A stretch of DNA of 64,000 nucleotides, taken from Cytobacillus sp. NCCP-133 (GTDB taxonomy: Bacteria > Bacillota > Bacilli > Bacillales > Cytobacillaceae). The number at the start of each line of letters is the position of its first letter. The stretch's first letter is position 1. A program made the position numbers and the translations under genes. The notes beneath the pieces are model-generated. The model worked only from the letters and a program-made list of their open reading frames with translations, was not told the origin of the DNA and made no database searches. The stretch covers positions 52,540 to 116,539 of the forward strand of contig NZ_BRVM01000013.1 in the NCBI RefSeq assembly GCF_026011715.1, in the 5' to 3' direction. Shown in pieces: positions 33,665 through 43,027 of this stretch.

Positions 33665-35545
33665 TTATCTCCATACTCTTTTGTTTTCAACTCTGTTTGT
33701 AAGTCCAATTGAATCAAGCCTCTCCAAGAAAGGAATCATATATTTTCTCGAAAGCCCAAGGATTTCCTTGGCATCCCCGACTTCGAAATCTGAACCTGTC
33801 CCTCTCTTTAGCTTTTCCACTGCGTCCCTGAAATAATCTCCATGCCAATAGAATTGTCCATCAAGAGGGGAAATTGCCCCCTGATCTTCTAAGAAGCGTT
33901 TTAAATCAACCTTAAGATGATCTGGAATTCCTGCGGATTGATAGTAATCATCAAAATTCTTTACTTTTAAGCCATCTTTTTTCAAATCTGCTAGAAGGTT
34001 TTCAGTGCGTTTTTGCCAGCTCTTCGGTGCGTGGGGGTTAAAATCTGCATTATGCAGAAATTGCCCTTTCCTTCTGAAAATACCATTTTCTATCCCTAGG
34101 TTAATTACATATTCAATTAGTGCTTTTGGATAGACCCTTTGCATGACCTGTAGAAGCTCCGCTTTGTTTAGCCCCTGTTTCAATGAATTTTCATGGTGGA
34201 ATTCATGCAAATAGCCGTATATTTCTTGTTCAAGACTTTTTTGCTGTGAAGCAAGTATAAAATCTTTGCTATTAATTTGAAGGAAATCAGAGGCAGTAAG
34301 TACTTCACTTGCCGTCTGTTCATCAAGTGAAGTTTTTGCCATGATTTCAGGAAGCGCCAGGCTTTTGTCTTCTGCTAAAGCTGCAATAATTCGGTCTTTG
34401 GGGCTTCCCTCTTTTTTCTTAGTTAGGTCTTCAATGGTTTGCAGTCCAAACCGGTATTTATCACCATTTGGATCAATTACCCAGCCTCCGCCAATAGTCT
34501 CCACCGGACTTGGCCTGCGTAAAATAAACCGGTCTCCCCTTTTTGTTACAATCTCCTCATCCAAACGCAGCTGGCAAAGAATTTCTCCTGAAGTATCTTT
34601 CAATTCATTACGATCGAAAAATACAATTCTTCCCATAACCTCGGCAGTGCCGATATGACATTTAACAGGCATCCGCTGTTTGATGGGATGTTCAAGATCA
34701 TCAACAATTCTTAAAGCCACATCAATTGTTTTTGTCACACTAAAATGTTCAGAAGAAACTAGGACTTCTCCCCTCTCCAGATCTTCTTTGGAAACACCGG
34801 AAAGGTTAATCGCAGCCCTTTGCCCTGCAAACGCAGAAGGAGAAGGCTGATGATGGACTTGAATTTGTCTTGCCTTTACATCAAGACCTGCTGGCAAAAC
34901 TTTAAGAGCCTGACCTTCCTCAATTTTGCCTTCGTAAACAGTTCCCCTTACAACCGTTCCTTGCCCTTTTACAGTAAATACCTGATCAATCGGAAGCCGG
35001 AATGCCCCTTTGGCATCCCTTGTATCTTGTTCTTTCAAAATATGTATGATTAAGTTCTTTAACTCTTCTATTCCTTTTCCTGATAAACTATCTGTTAACA
35101 CAAATGGTACACTTTCAAAAACAGTTCCTTGAAGTTCCTCCATGACTTCCTCTTTCACAAGATCGATGAATTCGCTGTCTACCCGATCCATCTTTGTGAT
35201 TGCTACAATACCATTCTGGATTCCAAGGAAGTCGAGTATCTCCAAATGTTCTTTCGTTTGCGGCATCACACCCTCATCCGCTGCCACCACAAGGACAACC
35301 AGATCGATACCTGCAACTCCGGCAATCATCTGCCTGATGAATCGTTCATGGCCTGGAACGTCTATAACTGAAATTTGGATTTCTCCATCCTCATGTAGGG
35401 GTGCAAATCCAAGCTCAATGGAAATCTGCCGTTCTTTTTCTTCTTTTAGTCTGTCTGTATCCACATTTGTTAATGCTTTAGTCAAAGTTGTTTTTCCATG
35501 ATCGATATGGCCTGCCATACCTATAGTAAAATACCTTTTTGTCAA
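33665..35545 (-). CDS. selB: Selenocysteine-specific elongation factor SelB
   Basis: 626 residues. The GTPase domain has G1 GHIDHGKTT, the SelB-type switch SIELGFAPL, G3 DVPGHERF and G4 TKMD. Beta-barrel domains follow (VFTVKGQGTVVRGTVY), then winged helices in the last 250 residues (DFEVGDAKEILGLSRKYMIPFLERLD) that bind SECIS hairpins. It delivers Sec-tRNA to UGA codons. Full length, no breaks. selA, selD and tRNA-Sec are not in the window, so function depends on genes elsewhere. Located 71 bp after coaW. Confidence 0.95.
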   Translation of the reverse strand: MTKRYFTIGMAGHIDHGKTTLTKALTNVDTDRLKEEKERQISIELGFAPLHEDGEIQISVIDVPGHERFIRQMIAGVAGIDLVVLVVAADEGVMPQTKEHLEILDFLGIQNGIVAITKMDRVDSEFIDLVKEEVMEELQGTVFESVPFVLTDSLSGKGIEELKNLIIHILKEQDTRDAKGAFRLPIDQVFTVKGQGTVVRGTVYEGKIEEGQALKVLPAGLDVKARQIQVHHQPSPSAFAGQRAAINLSGVSKEDLERGEVLVSSEHFSVTKTIDVALRIVDDLEHPIKQRMPVKCHIGTAEVMGRIVFFDRNELKDTSGEILCQLRLDEEIVTKRGDRFILRRPSPVETIGGGWVIDPNGDKYRFGLQTIEDLTKKKEGSPKDRIIAALAEDKSLALPEIMAKTSLDEQTASEVLTASDFLQINSKDFILASQQKSLEQEIYGYLHEFHHENSLKQGLNKAELLQVMQRVYPKALIEYVINLGIENGIFRRKGQFLHNADFNPHAPKSWQKRTENLLADLKKDGLKVKNFDDYYQSAGIPDHLKVDLKRFLEDQGAISPLDGQFYWHGDYFRDAVEKLKRGTGSDFEVGDAKEILGLSRKYMIPFLERLDSIGLTNRVENKRVWR

Positions 35546-35616
35546 TTATGCCACCTACTTATTCGTACATTTTTTTACTGTATCTTGAAAAAAAGAATCT
35601 TTCAATCAAACTGATT

Positions 35617-36423
35617 TTACAAGGACATGAAAGCGCCGACTGCTCCGCTGTATTCTCCATTCGGAAGGAAATTAGGAGAAAGGTTCAGCATCCTCGTGTA
35701 ATGCTCTAAACGCGATTTCAGCAGGTTATTACTTTTAAGTGTGCCTCCAATATAAACAAGATCATGAACCTGATGAAGGGCAGCTGCCTGCATACTCAAC
35801 AGAACAATGGTTTCTGCAATCATATTTGTTAAACTCGACATTTTATCTTCATTGCTGACATTTTCATTTAGTTTCGATTTTCCAAAATTGCTGGCAGTCA
35901 GGCTTCCACCAATAGGCGGTTTGGAAGGAAAGTAGATATCTTTAACCAGTAAATCAGTTTCCTTGTTATCCCCTTTGGCTGCCAGGGAAACTAGCTCCGC
36001 AAAGTCATTTACACCAGTAAGCAGCTTCCCAAGGCCCATAAATGTACCTCCGCCGATGCCACTTCCTAATAAACGGCTATAACTTGTGCCTTTATTCATG
36101 TAAATGGAAGTACCCGTTCCAATATTAATCAGCAGATATGGATCCTTCCAAATTCCTGCCCCCTTCATTAAAAAAGCAGCTCCTTCACAGTTTGCCTCAA
36201 ACTCGGAAATGATTGACGCATCCGGAAAGTAATCTTTTTTTAGGCTTGCGGATCTTCCTCCGGTCAAGGCAATGGAAGCAACCGGTATAGTTATGTTCAG
36301 CCAGCCCGTAAGCGCTTGCAATTCATGTGTTGAAAATGTTTTATAGTGAAATCGTCCTTTCTCTCCATAAACCATTTTCAGCAAAGTGCCTCCTGCATCG
36401 ATCCCAATTTTAACCGGTTTCAT
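35617..36423 (-). CDS. coaW: Type II pantothenate kinase
   Basis: 268 residues. Actin-like fold with the phosphate loop GIDAGGTLLKMV at the N-terminus, NIGTGTSIY near 100, GGGTFMGLGKLL near 127 and YIGGTLKSNNLL near 226. Resembles S. aureus CoaW, which phosphorylates pantothenate without CoA feedback inhibition. Start overlaps the stop of the upstream membrane-protein gene. Confidence 0.93.
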   Translation of the reverse strand: MKPVKIGIDAGGTLLKMVYGEKGRFHYKTFSTHELQALTGWLNITIPVASIALTGGRSASLKKDYFPDASIISEFEANCEGAAFLMKGAGIWKDPYLLINIGTGTSIYMNKGTSYSRLLGSGIGGGTFMGLGKLLTGVNDFAELVSLAAKGDNKETDLLVKDIYFPSKPPIGGSLTASNFGKSKLNENVSNEDKMSSLTNMIAETIVLLSMQAAALHQVHDLVYIGGTLKSNNLLKSRLEHYTRMLNLSPNFLPNGEYSGAVGAFMSL

Positions 36424-37151
36424 GACATATCCTCCATTCGTTCTTTCTTACTATTATTCATCTTAAATGGAGCCAGCAAAATAAAAAACAGCAATAGTGC
36501 AGCTCCTTCAAGCGACAAGATGTAAAACGGATATGGACCAAGATAATCCAGCAATGAAGCATTTTCAGGTTTATAGGCAACGAACATATAGTTTCCACCC
36601 GTTATTTGGTTAGCCCAGAAAGCTGCACAGGCACTAATGTTCAAAAACAGAAAGGAAAGAAGCATCCCATTGCCAGTTGGTTTGAATTGATGGACAAACA
36701 CATAATAAAGGCATGTCCAGATAATAAGATTATGGGTAATGAAAAATTGAAAATAGCGAAAGTGCGGAAACCCTAAAAAAAGCTCGGGAGTTAAAATAGC
36801 CATTAAAGCGCCTACAATCCCGATAAAATAAACAACCTGAAAGATCGCATTTGATTTTGTTGCCAGTAGTACCAGACAAAGGATAAGACTAATTGAACAT
36901 AAATGGAGAGGCAAAGTGAAGGAGATATCCCATTGGCCATTGTTGAAGAGCCAGATATGATAAAGCAATTCTAAAACAAAAAGCAGGAAAAACATCATTC
37001 CCCTAACCCAGGCGTCAACTTGACGAAGCCTCTTCCTGAGTATAAAGAGGATGCCGGAAACAGCAGCAAGTAAAACAATCATTAAAATATGTGAAGCTGT
37101 AAAAACAGTAAAAGGGAAAGCATTATAATCATAAGAAAAAATTCCTGGCAT
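36420..37151 (-). CDS. TIGR02206-family (YwaF-like) membrane protein
   Basis: 243 residues with seven membrane helices. Family marks are LPLHLCSISLIL, FFITHNLIIW and PYPFYILSLEG. Function unknown. Overlaps coaW by 4 bp, indicating co-translation. Confidence 0.85.
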   Translation of the reverse strand: MPGIFSYDYNAFPFTVFTASHILMIVLLAAVSGILFILRKRLRQVDAWVRGMMFFLLFVLELLYHIWLFNNGQWDISFTLPLHLCSISLILCLVLLATKSNAIFQVVYFIGIVGALMAILTPELFLGFPHFRYFQFFITHNLIIWTCLYYVFVHQFKPTGNGMLLSFLFLNISACAAFWANQITGGNYMFVAYKPENASLLDYLGPYPFYILSLEGAALLLFFILLAPFKMNNSKKERMEDMS

Positions 37152-37263
37152 GATAAGTCTCCCTCCAGACTGATTCCTTATTCTATCCTTTCTGCAAACC
37201 TTGCTGCGCTTCCTTGGATTGACTGGTAAATGGGATTACCTCACGTTTTTTGCCATCTTTGCA

Positions 37264-37638
37264 TTACTCATTAAACCAAAGCGGATCGTCATTATCCACT
37301 TCGCCATTATAATTAATCAGTATCTCCTCGCCAGCTTTTATATCTTTATAGGCAAAAAAGTCGAAGGTGTGATTGTCGAAATTAATGTCATAGACAGCAT
37401 TGGGTTTATAGGAATGATTAAAAAGCATGCCATAGCCTAAGAGGATAGCGCTGTGCTTACTTCCGTATTCAAATGCATAATCAGCAAGGGCGGTTTTTTC
37501 AATGTGCCTGTGCTCTTCATTGGGATAAGAGAGAACTGGAGCTTCATGAATTAATTCTCCTTTTTTTATATCACGTGTTGCAAAAACACCTCTGTTATGT
37601 TCACCATCACTAATTGTAGATGTTTTAATCTCAATCAT
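37264..37638 (-). CDS. SET-domain protein (putative lysine methyltransferase)
   Basis: 124 residues, almost only a SET domain. Visible motifs: RGVFATRDIKKGELI (N-terminal SET strand), LLGYGMLFNHSYKPNA (the NHSxxPN SAM-binding pseudoknot) and KDIKAGEEILINYNGE (catalytic Tyr). Bacterial SET proteins have few known targets. The small size suggests a minimal enzyme without insert or post-SET zinc site. Alone between coaW operon and a PP-loop ATPase. Confidence 0.88.
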   Translation of the reverse strand: MIEIKTSTISDGEHNRGVFATRDIKKGELIHEAPVLSYPNEEHRHIEKTALADYAFEYGSKHSAILLGYGMLFNHSYKPNAVYDINFDNHTFDFFAYKDIKAGEEILINYNGEVDNDDPLWFNE

Positions 37639-37733
37639 ATTATTACCTGCTCATTCTCGTCATTGACGTATTTTTTAGCCGCAGTATACAGTTTAGCCAA
37701 AATAAAAACTCTATAATAGCGGAGGTTTCTATA

Positions 37734-38411
37734 CTATTTTTCGGTAAGTTGATATGCTTCGAATTCTAATTTTTTTGTTGTTTCCAGCTGAATTAATTTG
37801 GGAGATGCCAGCTGGATTTTTTGAGAGAATAAAGGCCCATCATAAACATAAGTATGATACTCTCCAGACTCACCCATTGGACAAGCATTCACATTCTGAA
37901 TATCTCGCAAAAAAGCGGAATCAAGATCTCTTCCAAGCCATGAGGAATCCAGCACATCTTCACACACGCGAATCACTTTCGCTTTATAGCCAGAGTCTAT
38001 AAATGTTTCCAAAGCCTTTATACTATCTTTTTCCTCCATCCAGAGAGGATATACAGCCTCTATCCCTGCTTCAGCTGCTGCCTTTTCTCCCCATTCACGA
38101 TGTCCTTCCAGGTACAAATCCCCGAAAGCAATGCCTGTTAGGCTGTACTCTTCTTTAATTTTCTTTAAATCGTCAACGAAACGTTGAGTATAATCTTCAA
38201 AAGAACAAGAAACGAATGCCAAGGGAATCGACAAAGCCTTTGCCTGGAGGCTAATCAATTCTATCTTCTCGCCATGCCCAAAGGTTCTGCCGATTTCTGC
38301 TGGCACAGTTGTAAGCAGACATGCAACCTCAACTCCCTTGTTTATTAAAACGTCTAAAGCTAGGCTGCTGTCTTTTCCGCCGCTCCAGGATAAAGCTACT
38401 CTATTATTCAT
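37734..38411 (-). CDS. Dph6-like PP-loop ATPase (adenine nucleotide alpha hydrolase)
   Basis: 225 residues from the ATG at 38411 with AAGGTG upstream. The PP-loop reads SWSGGKDSSLAL at the N-terminus, and IAFGDLYLEGHREWGE and GESGEYHTYVYDGP follow as in Dph6/MJ0570 proteins. In eukaryotes Dph6 amidates diphthine on EF2; bacteria lack diphthamide, so the substrate is unknown. Often annotated 'diphthine--ammonia ligase'. Confidence 0.85.
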   Translation of the reverse strand: MNNRVALSWSGGKDSSLALDVLINKGVEVACLLTTVPAEIGRTFGHGEKIELISLQAKALSIPLAFVSCSFEDYTQRFVDDLKKIKEEYSLTGIAFGDLYLEGHREWGEKAAAEAGIEAVYPLWMEEKDSIKALETFIDSGYKAKVIRVCEDVLDSSWLGRDLDSAFLRDIQNVNACPMGESGEYHTYVYDGPLFSQKIQLASPKLIQLETTKKLEFEAYQLTEK

Positions 38412-38544
38412 TTTCACACCTTCTTAACCGCTTAAGTTAGGAAGAACAGGATAGGCAATCTATCATCTTCCATTTATATGGATCTTTAAAACCGCAGATT
38501 CACATTTAAAACTATCCCAGCTCACACTTAGCTTAAGACAATGC

Positions 38545-41500
38545 TTAATTCAGAAATTGAAACTGCGTGCTGCTTCCTGTTTGGCTGGCGGATACTTCCA
38601 GTCGGGCATCAATTCTTTCTTTGAGCTCAGGAACATGTGAGATAATACCGACGAGTCTTCCGCCCGATTGGATATCAATTAATGCCTCAATGGCCTGATC
38701 TAAGGATTCGGGATCAAGTGTTCCAAACCCTTCATCAATGAACATAGTTTCAAGAGAAACTCCACCTGCATACTGCTGTACAACTTCAGCAAGCCCAAGT
38801 GCAAGAGCAAGAGCAGCTTTAAAACTTTCTCCGCCTGATAATGTTTTAACATGTCTTTCCTGCCCAGTATATTGATCGAAAACAAGCAATTCTAGGCCGC
38901 TTTGTGCGTTTCCTTTTGACCGGTCAGTTTTTCTTAGCAGCTGATACCTTCCGCTCGTCATTTGAGTTAAGCGTCCGTTTGCTTCTCTTAAAATATCATC
39001 CAGAAATGCAGCAAGCACAAACCTTTCAAATGTAATCCTATAAGTATTCTGCCCCTTGGAGATTTCATATAAATGTCCAATGACTTTATAACGATCTTCA
39101 AGAGCTTTCATCTTATCATTTATTTCGATAATCCTATTGATTGTTTCTTCATTATGTTTCTTTTTCATATAAAGATTTGTGTATTGGTCCTGGAGCTGTT
39201 TCAATTCTTCATCTGTTTCCCTTAAATCCGAATGAAGATTTTCCATATGAGGTGTATCAGCGCCGTCGAGAAGCTGCGTGAGTTCCATGAAACGATCGTT
39301 TACTGACCGTACTTCTTCACGATATTTACGAACCTCTGCTTCAAGGCTTTTTATCTCTTTGTCTGATTTCTTGGCATTACGGTATTCTCCATATACCTCA
39401 AAGCCCTGGTCTTTCATTTGCTGAACAAAGTTTTGCCTTTCAACCGTAAGTTTTTCTTCTAGCCTAGCAGCCTGCTTTTCAAGTGTCTCAAGCTTTGCTT
39501 GTTCTGCCAAGTATGCAGCCTTTGTATCCTGATATTTTTGCTGTGCCATTTCCAAGTTCTTTTGCAATTGTTCCTGCTGTTCCATTGCTGCTTTTAAGCT
39601 GGCCTGGTAAGTCTTGATGGATCGAAGGCCTTCCGGTATGGCATCAGTCATCCTCATCCAGTTGCTGTTCTTTTCTGCATGGAGAATGGAGGCATCATTG
39701 AGTTGATCTTGAAGCTGATCTATGTCTGCAGCCAGGGATTCCTTCACCTTTTTGCATTTTTCAATTTCTGAAGTGCAAGCTTCCAGCCTGAAATTCTTTT
39801 TCTTTAACACCACCTGATGATTAGAAAGTTCCGTCCTCTTTGAAATCAATGTTTCCTTTAGTAACTCCAAGTTTCCTATTTCAAAATCAGGTAGGTGTTT
39901 TTGTATCCTTTTAAAGAGTTCATCTGAAGCATTTTCAAGAGATTTCATATGGGATTGAGCTTCATAAAATGATGATTCGGCTTTCGTTTTTTCTGCTTCA
40001 ATTTCGGATGCCTGAAGTTTTGCTGACTTTAAATCACTTTCATCTGGAATATCGGCCTGCGATGTGGCAGGATTAGGATGATGATCAGATCCGCAAACAG
40101 GGCATGCTTCCCCATTCTGCAGCTTGCCAGCTAATATGGATGCTTGTCCATGCAGCCATTTTCGCTCCAATTCGTCAACGAGCAGTCTCGCATCTTCCAA
40201 CCTTGATGAAGCTTGTTCAAAATAACTTTTCTCCTTATCAAGGGTTTCAAGAGCCTGCGTATTCTCTTTTTGCAGGTTTTCATACTTAATCAGCTTTTCT
40301 AGTTCTTCTGCCATTTTTTCAAGGTGGCGATCGTTCTCGATATATGTCAAATGGCTTTTTTCAATGTCTTGTTTTTCCTCTACTAGCCCCTGAAAATTTT
40401 GATCGGTATCTTTTAACGCTGCATCTTTTTGCTTTTTTTGCATACGGAGGGTTTCTAGCTTTTCTCGAAGAATACGGACCTGCTTTTCTACATCTGCATA
40501 GGAGTTTATATCTTCCTTCATGTTTTGCAGACGATTTACCTGTTCAGCAGCCTGTTTTCTTTCGCCTTCCCGATTCTTTTCGGTTTCCAATCTTTCTTCA
40601 TTTTGCTTTAGAAGGCCGGCCAGGGATGCAAAGTTTTTCATTATTGCAGAAAGGTCTTCATTCGCTGCATCCAGATCATTTTTTAAGTCATGGCAAAGCT
40701 GTTCCTGCTGGTGAAGCAAAACAGCTTTCTGGGCAAGGGAAATAAGCTTTTCTTTACCATCATACTGTTCTTTTAACTCTTCCAGCCCGTTTTTTCTTTG
40801 CTTCAGTTCTTCTTTTGTATTCAGCTGCTTCATGATCGTTTCTGCTTCAAACAGCTTTTGCTGGAGTGCGTCCCTTTTTTCTTTTTGTTTCATGCCTGCA
40901 GCTGTTAATTGTTCGATCCCCTCAGCCATTTTCGTAATTTCTGCTTCCAATAAAGGGAGCAAAATTGAGTCATTTACACTTCCTGCTTCCAAATAACCCT
41001 TCAGTTCCTCATTATAAACAACTTGAGCATTCTGTAAGTGCTGATTACGAAGCTTAACCTGATCTTCAACTGTTTTTTTTAGCTCAGAAGCCTCTTCCTT
41101 AAGTTTTTCTTCAATCCTTTTGTAAATTTGAGTATGAAATAATCGCTGAAGAATAACTTCCTTGTCCTTGCTTTCAGAGGTAAGAAGCTTTCTGAACTCA
41201 CCTTGAGGAATCATGAGAATTTGCCTGAATTGATTGCTGTCGATAATCATGATTTCTTTTATTTTTTCATCGACATCCCTGACATTAGATGCAAGCAGCT
41301 GACGGCTTCCATCATTACCGTACGTGTAGAGTTCCGCTTTGGCACTCACTGTTGTTGTACCATTGCCCCGTTCCTTTTTCTTTTCCTGCTGTGGGGACCT
41401 GGTGATATAGTAGGTTTTGTTCCTTAATGTAAATTCGAGGGAAACTTCAGTCAGTGTTTCATTTTTGGCAAACTGGCTTCTAAGTTCCGGCCCATTTCGG

Positions 41501-41679
41501 TCCTCGCCACTTGCTTTTCCGTATATGGCATAGCTGATTCCATCAAATATAGTAGTTTTTCCTGATCCGGTTTTTCCGGAAATAACAAACATCGTCCGGT
41601 TCCCAAGCTCTGTAAAATCAATGTGTTCACAATCTGCATAAGGGCCAAATGCCTGCATCTTTAATTTTAAAGGTCTCAT
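38545..41679 (-). CDS. sbcC: SbcC, ATPase subunit of SbcCD nuclease
   Basis: 1044 residues. Walker A GKTGSGKTTIFDGISYA near residue 36; two long coiled coils flank the zinc hook EACPVCGSDHHP near 520; C-terminal signature LSGGESFKAALALALGLAE and Walker B MFIDEGFGTLD. Rad50 homologue; with SbcD it cuts hairpins and processes DNA ends. Start overlaps sbcD by 4 bp (ATGA). Confidence 0.96.
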   Translation of the reverse strand: MRPLKLKMQAFGPYADCEHIDFTELGNRTMFVISGKTGSGKTTIFDGISYAIYGKASGEDRNGPELRSQFAKNETLTEVSLEFTLRNKTYYITRSPQQEKKKERGNGTTTVSAKAELYTYGNDGSRQLLASNVRDVDEKIKEIMIIDSNQFRQILMIPQGEFRKLLTSESKDKEVILQRLFHTQIYKRIEEKLKEEASELKKTVEDQVKLRNQHLQNAQVVYNEELKGYLEAGSVNDSILLPLLEAEITKMAEGIEQLTAAGMKQKEKRDALQQKLFEAETIMKQLNTKEELKQRKNGLEELKEQYDGKEKLISLAQKAVLLHQQEQLCHDLKNDLDAANEDLSAIMKNFASLAGLLKQNEERLETEKNREGERKQAAEQVNRLQNMKEDINSYADVEKQVRILREKLETLRMQKKQKDAALKDTDQNFQGLVEEKQDIEKSHLTYIENDRHLEKMAEELEKLIKYENLQKENTQALETLDKEKSYFEQASSRLEDARLLVDELERKWLHGQASILAGKLQNGEACPVCGSDHHPNPATSQADIPDESDLKSAKLQASEIEAEKTKAESSFYEAQSHMKSLENASDELFKRIQKHLPDFEIGNLELLKETLISKRTELSNHQVVLKKKNFRLEACTSEIEKCKKVKESLAADIDQLQDQLNDASILHAEKNSNWMRMTDAIPEGLRSIKTYQASLKAAMEQQEQLQKNLEMAQQKYQDTKAAYLAEQAKLETLEKQAARLEEKLTVERQNFVQQMKDQGFEVYGEYRNAKKSDKEIKSLEAEVRKYREEVRSVNDRFMELTQLLDGADTPHMENLHSDLRETDEELKQLQDQYTNLYMKKKHNEETINRIIEINDKMKALEDRYKVIGHLYEISKGQNTYRITFERFVLAAFLDDILREANGRLTQMTSGRYQLLRKTDRSKGNAQSGLELLVFDQYTGQERHVKTLSGGESFKAALALALGLAEVVQQYAGGVSLETMFIDEGFGTLDPESLDQAIEALIDIQSGGRLVGIISHVPELKERIDARLEVSASQTGSSTQFQFLN

Positions 41680-42821
41680 TTCAGTGCCTCCTCCTTGAGC
41701 ACATTTTCAATTACATCGGTCATAACAAGCTGTTTATCTTTTGTAAATTCTGAGGTTGTCATCTGCTCGTAAAACTGCTTGAAAAGCTCAAGCTCTGATT
41801 TTTTCTCCTCCTTTATAGATAAGAAGGAGTTTTTTTTCTTCATATCCGTAATAGAAATCTTCCGTTCAAGATGAAGGACGTTCGGATATATCTGCCGAAG
41901 CTTGTTTATTGGGTCAAGCAAGGCCCCTTCATCCAACAGTGTGATTTTAAGGTAGTCATCCAGATTTTGTTTTTCATAAAATGATGGATCCATCAGCTCA
42001 TCAAGATGGCCCTCCACTTCTCTTAAATCCTTCTTAGGCGTAAGCGAGCGTGTACGAAGTTCAAATTCCCCGTTATCTTTCATTTCAATAATAGAAATGG
42101 ACTTTTCCTGTTTCGCCTCGGAAAAAGAATACTTAAGCAGGGAGCCTGAATAGCGGATTTTGTCATGCTTGATTGCATCAGGACTATGTAAATGCCCAAG
42201 TGCAGTGTAAGAAAAAGGATCAAAGCAGCTGGAATGAACACACCCTGAGCCCCCCACGGATAGAGTCCTTTCCGAATCAGTTGTTGCCCCGCCCAGGACA
42301 AATGCATGACCAACAAATACGTTGGGTTCATTCGGTTTTAAGTATTCTTCTATCTTCCCAACAATAGCCTTCATGGCATCATCATGAGAATGAACACCGT
42401 CATCATCAAGCAATTGCCTGACCATTCCTGGCTCTGCATACGGCACCAGATAAAAATTAACACCATTGATATGTACAGGCTTGAAATCATTTACAAGTTT
42501 TCCTTTTAAATAGAAATGGCTTTGTCTGTACCACGAGCTGCCAAACGAAAGCCTTTCAGCGCTGTCATGATTTCCGCCAATTGCCACTACTGGCGTTTTT
42601 AGTTCTACATTTATTTTAAAAAGGATTTCATTTAACAATTCAACAGCATCTGTGGGAGGGACAGACCTGTCATATAAATCTCCTGCGATTACTACAGCAT
42701 CCGGCTTCTCTTCTTCTACAACTTCAATGAATTGGTTTAAAAAATGGCGCTGGTCTTCTGTCATATAAACGCCATGAACCAGTTTTCCCAGATGCCAATC
42801 TGCCGTATGGATAAATTTCAT
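41676..42821 (-). CDS. sbcD: SbcD exonuclease subunit
   Basis: 381 residues from the second of two adjacent ATGs (42821), GAGGG upstream. Mre11-type phosphoesterase motifs: HTADWHLGK, VIAGDLYDR, GGNHDSAERL, VGHAFV and LGHLHSPD. Metal-dependent 3'-5' exonuclease and endonuclease acting with SbcC. Confidence 0.96.
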   Translation of the reverse strand: MKFIHTADWHLGKLVHGVYMTEDQRHFLNQFIEVVEEEKPDAVVIAGDLYDRSVPPTDAVELLNEILFKINVELKTPVVAIGGNHDSAERLSFGSSWYRQSHFYLKGKLVNDFKPVHINGVNFYLVPYAEPGMVRQLLDDDGVHSHDDAMKAIVGKIEEYLKPNEPNVFVGHAFVLGGATTDSERTLSVGGSGCVHSSCFDPFSYTALGHLHSPDAIKHDKIRYSGSLLKYSFSEAKQEKSISIIEMKDNGEFELRTRSLTPKKDLREVEGHLDELMDPSFYEKQNLDDYLKITLLDEGALLDPINKLRQIYPNVLHLERKISITDMKKKNSFLSIKEEKKSELELFKQFYEQMTTSEFTKDKQLVMTDVIENVLKEEALK

Positions 42822-42980
42822 CATAACCACCCTCTTTTTCTGACTCGTTCAATCTATGCAATGTTACCATTATAGCAAACCCAAAAATTTAGAGTTTCTG
42901 CAAAAAAAGGAAATCTTATTAACAGAACATTCGTTCTTATTATATCAGAAAGATTTGCCAGAACATAGTTATTAAGAAAA

Positions 42981-43017
42981 AATCTAAAAGAGCCTGACAC
43001 CCAGGCTCTTTTAGATT
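42981..43017 (-). terminator. Rho-independent terminator
   Basis: AATCTAAAAGAGCCTG/CAGGCTCTTTTAGATT, 16-bp perfect stem, then TTTTTTC on the minus strand; ends the NhaC-type gene. Confidence 0.95.
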
Positions 43018-43027
43018 TACTCTACAA

